Positions 1 to 6,286 of a stretch of 8,521 nucleotides of DNA are shown here, in pieces; the stretch's first letter is position 1, and every line of letters starts with the position of its first letter. This DNA comes from Acidobacteriota bacterium. Its GTDB lineage: Bacteria > Acidobacteriota > Terriglobia > Terriglobales > Acidobacteriaceae. The translations under genes were made by a program, and so were the position numbers. Where the stretch lies: NCBI GenBank assembly GCA_021802085.1, contig JAKAAZ010000158.1, positions 1 to 8,521 on the forward strand. The letters are read 5' to 3'. A model generated the notes under the pieces. It did no database searches and was not told where the DNA came from. It saw nothing but the letters and a program-made list of their open reading frames with translations.

Positions 1-135
1 GGCCCACTCTAGATTATCAGGCTGCCGGAAAGCAACGTATCCATAGATTCCGGCCGTTGATCCGTCGGTGCGCGGGAAGTCGGCTCTGACAACTCGCTGA
101 ATTTCTCGCTCGAACGTTGCCAGATTCTCGCCTCG
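1..135. other. Left-edge stretch without an assignable gene
   Basis: No gene can be assigned here. On the minus strand the frame of the neighbouring anti-sigma gene stays open after its TAG stop (136-138) for about 45 codons to the window edge. It contains no ATG, GTG or TTG; the only weak candidate is a CTG near 118. On the plus strand one frame entering from the left edge runs to a TGA at 87-89, about 28 codons, and could be the tail of a convergent gene. Neither reading resembles a family I recognise. No terminator-like hairpin was seen after the anti-sigma stop. Confidence 0.3.
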
Positions 136-1122
136 CTATTCCGTGGGCGGAATGGACTGCAATAATTTCAGCGAAGCCTCGCGCATCGCTGGGTTGTCGT
201 CTCCGGTCGAGACGCTCTGCAGCACAATTCGTACACTGCTATCCGCCTGGACCGGCTCAAGCATCTGTAACGCGTGGCTGCGTACAGGCGGGCTGGGATC
301 ATTCATGAGCGACTCAAGCACGGCATCGCGGACTCGCACATCTTGTCCCACATACGGCTCCAGTCCTTCCAGCGCTTTCAGCCGCACAGCAGGATCGCGG
401 TCATATCGTAACGCCACCATTAACGCCGTCCGCACGGTTCCTTCGCCGCAGGAATGACCTGCCTTGCATTGCGCGGCCAACAGGCCGACGGAATTGCTCT
501 GCACGTCCGGATCGACCGCATTCTGCGCCGCCATCAGCAGCAGCTTCTGCACCTCCGGGTCGTCGACGGCGCCTTCCACCGTGGCTGGCACCATGGTGTT
601 GAAGTGGACTTCCACCATGTCTGTATTCGGGTGCTGGACGATTCGGCTCACATTGAAAACCGATGTCGAAGGCGTCGTTGCCATCGCAGCTGCCGGAATT
701 GCAGGGGCGGCTGCCGGAGTCGCAGAGGCAGCGAGCTGCGCTGCGCGGGCGTGGTTCCAATAATGTCCCCCACCCGCTCCAATGCCCAGCCCTAGAATTG
801 CAACTGCCATCGCCATGCCGGGCGCAGCCTGCAATTGGGCGAGGAAGCCCTGCAATCCTGTTTCGAATCGCAGATACAGGCTGGGAGGTGGCAGCAAATC
901 GATCGCATCGCCCAGCCGGATACGGCTCTGAGCTAGAAGATTGGCGGACGGCTCTTCGACGGGAACCAAGGACATTTCCTGACGGAGCGCTTCATAGGAC
1001 TGAAGTTCGCCGCGGCAATGCTCACAGCCGGTGAGGTGCTGTTCCAGGCTGTGGCAGCCCTCATCGGACAGTTCTCCATAGACATATTGCACAATCGATT
1101 GCTGTGCTTTTTCGCAATTCAT
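136..1122 (-). CDS. Membrane anti-sigma factor: zinc-finger (zf-HC2/ZAS) N-terminus, one TM helix, HEAT-repeat C-terminus
   Basis: This 328-residue protein should bind and hold inactive the ECF sigma factor encoded just upstream. Residues 1-45 form a ZAS-type zinc-binding domain, with C3 followed by H29-x3-C33-x2-C36. A hydrophobic Ala/Gly-rich segment at about 101-119 is the likely single transmembrane helix. An Ala/Pro-rich linker (about 125-150) and a short beta-like segment lead to roughly four HEAT-like helical repeats at about 185-328, recognisable by recurring D/N-P-x-V-R and A-L-x-x-L patterns. C219 and C225 (C-x5-C) lie within the repeats. The expected topology is ZAS inside and HEAT domain outside. 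The ATG at 1122 is preceded by AGGAG (1129-1133) at a good distance. It lies 44 bp downstream of the sigma gene in the same operon. Anti-sigma identity is well supported; the HEAT domain as the sensor is inference. Confidence 0.88.
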   Translation of the reverse strand: MNCEKAQQSIVQYVYGELSDEGCHSLEQHLTGCEHCRGELQSYEALRQEMSLVPVEEPSANLLAQSRIRLGDAIDLLPPPSLYLRFETGLQGFLAQLQAAPGMAMAVAILGLGIGAGGGHYWNHARAAQLAASATPAAAPAIPAAAMATTPSTSVFNVSRIVQHPNTDMVEVHFNTMVPATVEGAVDDPEVQKLLLMAAQNAVDPDVQSNSVGLLAAQCKAGHSCGEGTVRTALMVALRYDRDPAVRLKALEGLEPYVGQDVRVRDAVLESLMNDPSPPVRSHALQMLEPVQADSSVRIVLQSVSTGDDNPAMREASLKLLQSIPPTE

Positions 1123-1134
1123 GGCCTGCTCCTA

Positions 1135-1154
1135 AAATTGAAACTAATCAATTT
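1135..1154 (-). promoter_or_regulatory. AT-rich intercistronic hairpin next to the anti-sigma ribosome binding site
   Basis: A perfect 7-bp inverted repeat (AAATTGA, 6-nt loop, TCAATTT) lies in the 44-bp gap between sigma and anti-sigma genes. On the mRNA its 3' arm ends one base before the AGGAG that serves the anti-sigma gene. It is too weak and lacks the U-run expected of a terminator. A modest role in translation or mRNA processing is possible but not shown. Confidence 0.35.
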
Positions 1155-1166
1155 CTTCACCACCCG

Positions 1167-1868
1167 TTATCGCATTCCCGCCAACTGCGAACGCAACTTG
1201 CGCGTCGCACGGAACAGCGTATTTTTCGCCGTTTCTTCCGTCGTATTCAACATTTCTCCAATGGTTCTCAACCGTAATCCGTGGTAGTGTTTCAGCTCAA
1301 ATACAGTTCGCTCCCGCGGCGTCAGCGTCGCCAGCGCCATCTGAATTTTCTCGGCCAGAATCTTTCGGTCGAGTTCCCGGGCCGGATTTGCCATGGCGCG
1401 GTCGTCAGACACGTTGACCATGGTGTCGTGCTCCTCGCCGCTGGCGTCGATCATTACGGCGGAGTCTTCACGGCGCGTCTTGCGCCGCCGCAGCAGATCG
1501 AGGCAAAGATTGGTGACGATCCGGTAAATCCAGGTATAAAACGAGCACTCGAAGCGAAAGCTGCCGATATGGCGATAGGCCTTCAGGAAGGCTTCCTGGT
1601 GAATATCCTGTGCATCCTGTTCCGAGCCGGTCAGATGCAGGGCCAAGCGCAGGACGGCATGGTCATATTGCCGCACCAGGACATCGAAAGCCGCACGGGA
1701 ACCCTTTTGCGCCTCGCGAATCAATTCGGCGTCTTCTGCCCGCGCTGAACCATCGCCGTACATTCTTGACTTTGATTGTATCCGGGATGCCTCGGATCGA
1801 CTGTGGGGGGGAGTCCATGGGGAAATGAAGGTCTCTTGTGGAAGGATGGCGAATCGCTGCGACTCCAT
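1167..1868 (-). CDS. ECF (sigma-70 family, region 2 + region 4) RNA polymerase sigma factor
   Basis: This 233-residue ECF sigma factor directs RNA polymerase to a stress or envelope regulon. Region 2 spans about residues 48-130 and includes the acidic DAQDIHQEAF core-binding motif (85-94) and the -10-recognition stretch with FYTWIYRIVTNLCLDLLRR (110-128). A linker of about 40 residues follows. Region 4 (about 171-230) carries LTPRERTVFELKHYHGL (182-198) and the -35-recognition helix-turn-helix around 200-227. The start at 1868 is chosen because GGAGAG (1875-1880) sits six bases upstream. A second in-frame ATG at 1763 would give a more typical ECF length but has no clear ribosome binding site. 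The frame stays open far upstream of 1868, but that part is antisense to the RNase H gene and not protein-like. The anti-sigma gene follows 44 bp downstream, so regulation is most likely by sequestration. Confidence 0.93.
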   Translation of the reverse strand: MESQRFAILPQETFISPWTPPHSRSEASRIQSKSRMYGDGSARAEDAELIREAQKGSRAAFDVLVRQYDHAVLRLALHLTGSEQDAQDIHQEAFLKAYRHIGSFRFECSFYTWIYRIVTNLCLDLLRRRKTRREDSAVMIDASGEEHDTMVNVSDDRAMANPARELDRKILAEKIQMALATLTPRERTVFELKHYHGLRLRTIGEMLNTTEETAKNTLFRATRKLRSQLAGMR

Positions 1869-2015
1869 AGTTGTCTCTCCACTGATAAGACGTTCGTTTT
1901 TTGCAAAAGTAAGCCGATTGGCGGCTTTCAATTCCACCCAAAGTGGTTGCGTTGAGCAGCGGGGCCTCTTCCCCCTTTCTTCTCTATACGCCGCCCCGTT
2001 TTCCTGGACAAGCCC
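1869..2015. promoter_or_regulatory. Divergent intergenic region between sigma factor and RNase H genes
   Basis: This 147-bp region must hold promoters for both directions. The clearest structure is the inverted repeat AAGCCG-ATTGG-CGGCTT at 1911-1927, about 43 bp upstream of the sigma start; it could be an operator or a 5' UTR hairpin. A GGAAT-like element precedes it on the minus strand, as in many ECF -35 boxes, but I could not find a convincing ECF -10 at the right spacing. No good sigma-70 promoter is evident for the RNase H gene. Confidence 0.35.
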
Positions 2016-2726
2016 ATGAGACTGGAATCCATTAAACTGGGGCACATGACTCCAGCTTCCGATCGAATCCATGCCGACGCCCAATCCTCTATCTTCCCAA
2101 ACGATTCCGCCCGTAAGCCAGCCACGTCCAACTGGGCTATTGCATATACCGATGGCGGTTCGCGGGGCAATCCTGGCCCATCCGGCTACGGGGTGGTGAT
2201 TCAGGCTGACAACGGTTCCATCCTGGCTGAGTTGAGCGAATTCTTGGGGATGCGCACTAACAATGTTGCCGAATATTCCGGTTTGCTGGCGGCGCTGGAA
2301 TTTGCGCTGGCAAATGGTATTCCCCGCCTGCGCGTCGTCTCCGATTCGGAGTTGATGGTCAAGCAGATTCGTGGCCAGTATCGAGTGCAAAGCCCTGACC
2401 TTCGCCCACTGTACGAGCAGGCCAAGCGCTCCATCGCCAAGCTGGAAGCCTTTCAGATCGAGCATGTGCTGCGCGGAAAGAACAAGAAGGCCGATGAGTT
2501 GGCGAATCTCGCCATGGACCGAGGGATGCGCCGGAAATCCGAGCTGAAAACCACGACGGTGGCCTCCTCCAATGCCGCAACAAATGCAGAGGCACCGCCC
2601 GTGCGACCGCTGCGCGGAATTGTCAAAGAGGGACGGATCAATCTGCTGGAAGGCTCCATTCCAGAAGGAACCATCGTCGTTGTCATGCCAGAAAAGGCGC
2701 TCGGGCAAAGAGCGGGGAGATCCTGA
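2016..2726 (+). CDS. Ribonuclease HI family protein with C-terminal extension
   Basis: This 236-residue protein should cleave the RNA strand of RNA-DNA hybrids (R-loops, primers) in the cytoplasm. The RNase H fold covers about residues 39-170. The four metal-binding acidic residues are visible: D46 in YTDGGSRGNPG, E86 in NNVAEYSGL, D110 in VVSDSEL and D160 in KKADELAN. The R-G-K-N-K-K-A-D segment at 153-160, in place of the E. coli histidine loop, fits the archaeal/YpdQ-like RNase HI subgroup. A polar linker (about 175-196) leads to an extra C-terminal strand module at 197-226 (RGIVKEGRINLLEGSIPEG). The start is uncertain: ATG 2016 has only a weak TGGA (2005-2008) ahead of it, and ATG 2046 is preceded by GGGG at a poor spacing. 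The first 38 residues look unconserved. The gene converges on yqeY, with 48 bp between the stops. Confidence 0.9.
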   Translation: MRLESIKLGHMTPASDRIHADAQSSIFPNDSARKPATSNWAIAYTDGGSRGNPGPSGYGVVIQADNGSILAELSEFLGMRTNNVAEYSGLLAALEFALANGIPRLRVVSDSELMVKQIRGQYRVQSPDLRPLYEQAKRSIAKLEAFQIEHVLRGKNKKADELANLAMDRGMRRKSELKTTTVASSNAATNAEAPPVRPLRGIVKEGRINLLEGSIPEGTIVVVMPEKALGQRAGRS

Positions 2727-2743
2727 TCCATGGTGTCCGGCCC

Positions 2744-2763
2744 CGGCTGTTTCCAGGCAGCCG
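2744..2763. terminator. Candidate bidirectional hairpin between convergent RNase H and yqeY genes
   Basis: CGGCTG and CAGCCG form a perfect 6-bp GC-rich stem with an 8-nt loop, in the 48-bp gap between two convergent stop codons. Placement suits a shared terminator, but no run of T follows on either strand. It may be only a weak terminator or an mRNA end-protecting hairpin. Confidence 0.35.
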
Positions 2764-2774
2764 CGTTGCAATGA

Positions 2775-3242
2775 TCAGGAAGCCAGCGCAGCTTTCACTT
2801 GTTCGCTGACCTGCTTGCCGTCGGCGCGCAACCCCGTGGCCTGAAATTTTGCCTGAACCGCCTTCATCACGGAACCCATGTCTCGTGCGGTCGGCCGCGA
2901 GCCTGTCGCGGACATCTCCGCAATGACACCCTCGACGATGCCGCGAATGTCGTCTTCCAACGCGGATTTTGGCAGATAGCTTTCGATGATGGGGATTTCC
3001 GCAGCTTCCTTCTCCACCAGATCCATGCGATTGCCCTTGGTAAATTGCTCAATGGAGTCTCGCCGCTGTTTCACCATGGTGATAAGGACCTGGCCGGCTT
3101 CGGCGTCGGTCAGCGGCGCGCGTTTGTCGATTTCCTTATTCTTCAGCGCGGATTTCATCATGCGAAGCGTCGAAAGGCGGTCCGCCTCACGGGATTTCAT
3201 TGCCACCACCATGTCCTGCTGCACCTTGTCTGTCAAGCTCAC
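2775..3242 (-). CDS. yqeY: GatB/YqeY domain-containing protein
   Basis: This 155-residue protein is close to the usual length of stand-alone YqeY proteins (about 150). The family shares its helical fold with the tail domain of GatB, the tRNA-dependent amidotransferase subunit that contacts tRNA. The function of free YqeY is not settled. Family features visible here are the N-terminal helix with SREADRLSTLRMMKSALKN (17-35), the central KQRRDSIEQFTKGNR stretch (58-72), the IIESYLPK motif (85-92) and the C-terminal segment DMGSVMKAVQAKF. The start is a GTG at 3242, supported by GAGAGG (3252-3257) nine bases upstream. A consensus TATAAT on the same strand (3291-3296) could serve as its -10 box. 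It is a single-gene unit, not next to rpsU or dnaG as in some bacteria. Confidence 0.92.
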   Translation of the reverse strand: MSLTDKVQQDMVVAMKSREADRLSTLRMMKSALKNKEIDKRAPLTDAEAGQVLITMVKQRRDSIEQFTKGNRMDLVEKEAAEIPIIESYLPKSALEDDIRGIVEGVIAEMSATGSRPTARDMGSVMKAVQAKFQATGLRADGKQVSEQVKAALAS

Positions 3243-3290
3243 GGGAAAGCACCTCTCAAGTCTCTGGAAGAAAAAGCGCCCAAACTATTA

Positions 3291-3296
3291 ATTATA
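3291..3296 (-). promoter_or_regulatory. Candidate -10 box for yqeY
   Basis: The minus strand reads TATAAT here, a perfect sigma-70 -10 hexamer. It would place transcription start near 3284, about 42 bases upstream of the GTG start and upstream of its GAGAGG site. No convincing TTGACA-like box lies 16-18 bp upstream, so the call rests on the -10 and its position. Confidence 0.35.
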
Positions 3297-3325
3297 GGCG
3301 TTCAGCAAAACACCTGGTTTTTCAC

Positions 3326-3331
3326 TAGAAT
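3326..3331 (+). promoter_or_regulatory. Candidate -10 box giving a leaderless aminotransferase mRNA
   Basis: TAGAAT matches the -10 consensus at five of six positions and ends six bases before the ATG at 3338. Transcription would therefore start at or next to the A of the start codon. No Shine-Dalgarno sequence precedes this ATG. The -35 region is weak. Confidence 0.4.
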
Positions 3332-3337
3332 GGTGTC

Positions 3338-4582
3338 ATGTTCCATAAGACTCGTCTCTTTACTCCAGGACCCACACCTTTGCTGCCAGCGGCGCAGTTT
3401 GCCATGGCTGCCGCCGACCTGCATCATCGCACCCCGGAATTTCGCGCGCTCTATCAGCGGGTACTGGGCCAGCTTCGGACATTTGTTGGTTCCCAGAACG
3501 ATGTTGTCCTGCTGACCAGCTCCGGCACCGGAGCCATGGAAGCTGCGGTCGCCAATCTGACCTCTCCGGGCGACCGCGTGTTGGTGCTGACCGCCGGCAA
3601 ATTCGGCGAACGCTGGACCGGACTCGCCATGGCGTTTGGCTGCCAGCCCGACGTCGTCAGTGCTCCGTACGGCCAGACATTGTCCCTGGAAACTGTCCGG
3701 GCCGCACTCCGCAGTGATACGCGCGTGGTGCTGATGCAGGCGACAGAGACCTCGACCGGCGTTCGCCATGACGTGCAGGCGGTGGCGGAACTCCTGCGCT
3801 CCACCGGCAGCGATGCCTTGCTGGTTGTCGATGCAATTACGGGCCTGGGGACTACGCACCTCGATATGGATGCCTGGGGAGTGGACGTTCTGATCGGCGG
3901 ATCGCAAAAGGCGGTGATGATCCCGCCGGGCCTGGCCTATCTTGCGGTCAGCGAACGTGCCTGGAAGCGCATGGAGACGACAAAAAACCCGCGCTATTAT
4001 TTCGATCTGCGCAAGGAGCGGAAGGTCGCGTCCAAAGGCGAATCGGCCTATACCCCTGGGGTCGCGCTGATCGCCGCGTTGGGAGCGGCGCTCGATTACA
4101 TTGCCGCGCAAGCCGATGGAGACCTGGCGAAGGGACGCGCGTTGCTGGTCGAGAATGCAGAAACCTGCGCCGCCATGATGCGTGCAGCGGTCCCCGCACT
4201 GGGAATGCGCCTGTTTGCGCCGGATGTTCCTGCCTCCGCCGTGACTGCCGTGATGCCGCCGGAAGGCGTGGATTCCGGCGTCATCGTCAAGGAGCTGAAA
4301 TCCCGCTTTGGCACCATCGTTGCCAATGGACAGGGAGAAATGAAAGGCCATCTCTTCCGCGTCGCGCATCTCGGCTTCTTCGATCCGTTGGACACCCTGG
4401 CGGTGATTGGCGCATTGGAACAGGTCACGGCCAGTTCGCTGCCGGTATCGAAGTTCGAGCTGGGTGACGCGCTGGCCGCAGCGCAACGCGTGTTCGCGGA
4501 CCGCAGTCGGATCGTCGACAAGTCTGTATCTGCACCCTCTCCAACCCCAGCCAGCACGGAACCGGTTGCTGTGGGCCGATAG
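3338..4582 (+). CDS. Class V PLP-dependent aminotransferase (alanine/serine-glyoxylate type; possible phosphoserine aminotransferase)
   Basis: This 414-residue class V aminotransferase belongs to the alanine-glyoxylate/serine-pyruvate group. The N-terminus carries the family signature FTPGPTPL (8-15) and HHRTPEFRAL (29-38). Cofactor contacts visible are the phosphate-binding SSGTGAMEAAV (61-71), D165 in VVDAITGLG for the pyridine nitrogen, and K191 in GGSQKAVMIPPG as the Schiff-base lysine. R341 in FRVAHLG is the likely substrate carboxylate ligand. Residues after about 390 form a Ser/Pro-rich tail with no family match. serA begins 99 bp downstream on the same strand, so the likely role is conversion of 3-phosphohydroxypyruvate to phosphoserine with glutamate, a job done by class V enzymes other than SerC in some lineages. 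Alanine- or serine-glyoxylate transamination remains possible. The ATG at 3338 has no ribosome binding site. Confidence 0.88.
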   Translation: MFHKTRLFTPGPTPLLPAAQFAMAAADLHHRTPEFRALYQRVLGQLRTFVGSQNDVVLLTSSGTGAMEAAVANLTSPGDRVLVLTAGKFGERWTGLAMAFGCQPDVVSAPYGQTLSLETVRAALRSDTRVVLMQATETSTGVRHDVQAVAELLRSTGSDALLVVDAITGLGTTHLDMDAWGVDVLIGGSQKAVMIPPGLAYLAVSERAWKRMETTKNPRYYFDLRKERKVASKGESAYTPGVALIAALGAALDYIAAQADGDLAKGRALLVENAETCAAMMRAAVPALGMRLFAPDVPASAVTAVMPPEGVDSGVIVKELKSRFGTIVANGQGEMKGHLFRVAHLGFFDPLDTLAVIGALEQVTASSLPVSKFELGDALAAAQRVFADRSRIVDKSVSAPSPTPASTEPVAVGR

Positions 4583-4591
4583 CTTGTTTGC

Positions 4592-4626
4592 GGGTGTTCC
4601 ACGGTCGCTGAACACGTGGAACACCC
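4592..4626 (+). promoter_or_regulatory. Perfect 12-bp inverted repeat between aminotransferase and serA
   Basis: GGGTGTTCCACG and CGTGGAACACCC are exact reverse complements around an 11-nt loop. The 5' arm starts nine bases after the aminotransferase stop, and the 3' arm ends 55 bases before the serA ATG. The stem is followed by TTTG, too short for a strong intrinsic terminator. The loop's 3' side contains a second copy of GAACA (4610-4614), which can pair with TGTTC (4595-4599) as an alternative to the long stem. It may be a partial terminator or attenuator, an mRNA-stabilising hairpin, or a dyad operator. Confidence 0.6.
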
Positions 4627-4681
4627 TTTGACCCGTGCCTTGGGAAGACTCTCTGACCCCACTAACGATAGGAAACCAACC

Positions 4682-6286
4682 ATGAAGGTCGTTCTTGCCG
4701 AGAAGGTTTCTCCTGCTACTGTTGCCGTATTTGCGAATGCTGCCGACTGGAACGTGGTCACCCATGACCAGATCAAGAACGGCCTGGCCGCTGAGCTGGC
4801 CGATGCGGATGGCTTGGTCGTTCGCTCTGCCGTGCAAGTGGATGCCGCGTTGCTGGAAAAAGCGCCGAAGCTGCGCGTGATCGGACGCGCCGGCGTCGGC
4901 GTGGACAATATCGACGCGGAAGCCGCCACCCGCCAGGGAATTGTGGTGATGAATACGCCCGGCGCCAATGCTGTTGCGGTCGCCGAACTGACGCTGGCAC
5001 TGATGGTGGATCTGGCCCGCATGGTACCGCGAGCCAACGCAACCATGCACGCCGGACGATGGGAAAAGAAATCGCTGCAAGGCACAGAATTGCGCGGCAA
5101 GACCCTCGGAATTGTCGGTTTGGGCCGGGTTGGCCTGGAAGTAGCGCGCCGCGCCCATGGCTTCGGCATGGATCTGGTGGGCCATGATCCCTTTGTCTCG
5201 GCGGCCATTGCCCGCGAGTACGACGTGCGGCTGGCTTCGCGCGAGGAAGTCTTTCGCCAGGCGGATTATCTGACGCTGCACGTCGGCCTGACCCATGAAA
5301 CGGAAGGCATGCTGAACGCGGCCAACCTCGCCACCATGAAGAAAGGCGTGCGCATCGTCAATTGCGCGCGTGGCGAACTCATCGTGGAGGAATCTCTCGC
5401 GGACGCGTTGCGGAGCGGTCAGGTTGCAGGCGCGGCGCTCGACGTCTTCCGCAAGGAGCCGTTGAAGGATTCGCCCTTTTTCGATCTCGAAAATGTCATC
5501 CTGACGCCGCACATTGCCGGTTCAACCGCGGAAGCGCAGGAGGCGGTCGGCGTTCAGATTGCGGAACAGGTCCGGGCCTATCTGACCACCGGCGTGGTCC
5601 AGAATGCCGTCAACTTCCCCTCGCTATCGTACGAGGAATACACCGCGCTCGCGCCCTACATCGAATTGGGCGAACGACTCGGGAGGTTTCTGACCGCAAC
5701 CTTTGGCGCGAGTGTGGAAAGCGTCGACTTCGCATATTCCGGCCAACTGAAGGAGATGCGCACGGAACTGATCCGCAACGCGGCCCTCTGCGGCATCCTC
5801 GGCAGTTCCGAGCACATCAATCGTATCAACGCTTCCGCAATTGCGAAGGAGCAGGGCATCCATGTTCACGAACAGAAAACGGAGGCGGTGTCGGGCGGTG
5901 CAGGCAGCGTGCTGAAACTGACATTGCATACGGCGCAGCGCAGCATGACCGTCAGCGGTACGGCGCGTCATGGCAGATTTCCCCGGCTGCTGTCCTGTGA
6001 TGGCATCGACATCGAAGCGCCTCTGGATGGAACTCTGCTGTTCCTCCGGAACCAGGATGTCCCCGGCGTCATTGGCAGAATCGGTACGACTCTGGGCGAC
6101 TATTCCATCAACATTGCCAACTTTGCGCTGGGTCGCGCCGATGGCAACGATGGACACGGGGTGCGGCAGGCGCTCGCTCTCGTCCACGTGGATGCTGAAA
6201 CGACGCCCGGGAAGATCCAAAAGGCGCTGGAATCGCTGAGCAAAATGGAAGCCATCAAGAGCGTCCGGCTGGTAAAACTGGACTAA
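4682..6286 (+). CDS. serA: D-3-phosphoglycerate dehydrogenase (long form, with ASB and ACT domains)
   Basis: SerA oxidises 3-phosphoglycerate to 3-phosphohydroxypyruvate with NAD+, the first committed step of serine synthesis in the cytosol. The 534-residue length fits the long form known from Mycobacterium. Visible elements are the substrate-side motif GRAGVGVDNID (68-78), the Rossmann motif GLGRVG (146-151) with D169 at the end of the second strand, and the catalytic set R230 (NCARGE), E259 (FRKEPL) and H277 (TPHIAGS). The allosteric substrate-binding domain follows at about 315-445. The ACT domain is at about 451-534; D459 and N477 fall where serine-binding residues lie in the mycobacterial enzyme, so serine feedback is plausible. 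The ATG at 4682 has AGGA (4670-4673) eight bases upstream and gives the usual MKVVLAEKVS N-terminus. An earlier in-frame GTG at 4616 lies inside the hairpin and was rejected. Confidence 0.97.
   Translation: MKVVLAEKVSPATVAVFANAADWNVVTHDQIKNGLAAELADADGLVVRSAVQVDAALLEKAPKLRVIGRAGVGVDNIDAEAATRQGIVVMNTPGANAVAVAELTLALMVDLARMVPRANATMHAGRWEKKSLQGTELRGKTLGIVGLGRVGLEVARRAHGFGMDLVGHDPFVSAAIAREYDVRLASREEVFRQADYLTLHVGLTHETEGMLNAANLATMKKGVRIVNCARGELIVEESLADALRSGQVAGAALDVFRKEPLKDSPFFDLENVILTPHIAGSTAEAQEAVGVQIAEQVRAYLTTGVVQNAVNFPSLSYEEYTALAPYIELGERLGRFLTATFGASVESVDFAYSGQLKEMRTELIRNAALCGILGSSEHINRINASAIAKEQGIHVHEQKTEAVSGGAGSVLKLTLHTAQRSMTVSGTARHGRFPRLLSCDGIDIEAPLDGTLLFLRNQDVPGVIGRIGTTLGDYSINIANFALGRADGNDGHGVRQALALVHVDAETTPGKIQKALESLSKMEAIKSVRLVKLD

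Noticed and set aside
454..795. Plus-strand open frames opposite the anti-sigma gene
   Set aside because: The Arg/His/Cys-rich translations lack any motif and mirror the Ala/Pro-rich linker of the anti-sigma protein.
1960..1998. CGGGGC and GCCCCG as a possible hairpin or terminator upstream of the RNase H gene
   Set aside because: The arms are only six bases and separated by 27 bases, in a GC-rich stretch, so chance is a sufficient explanation.
1869..2771. Upstream extension of the sigma factor frame by about 300 codons
   Set aside because: It lies antisense to the RNase H gene and has no sigma-like sequence. The ATG at 1868 with GGAGAG six bases upstream is the better start.
4616..4681. 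Earlier GTG start for serA adding 22 residues
   Set aside because: It lies in the 3' arm of the hairpin and has no ribosome binding site. SerA proteins normally begin at the MKVVLAEKVS position, which has AGGA upstream at 4670-4673.
4096..5208. Second antisense open frame of 370 codons over the same genes
   Set aside because: The Ser/Ala/Thr/Arg-rich translation is a shadow of serA and the aminotransferase, with no recognisable family features.
3302..5512. Open frame of 736 codons on the minus strand across the aminotransferase and serA
   Set aside because: It is antisense to two well-recognised enzymes. Its translation is rich in Arg, His, Gly and Gln without domain motifs, as expected from codon bias in GC-rich genes. 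It has no ribosome binding site.
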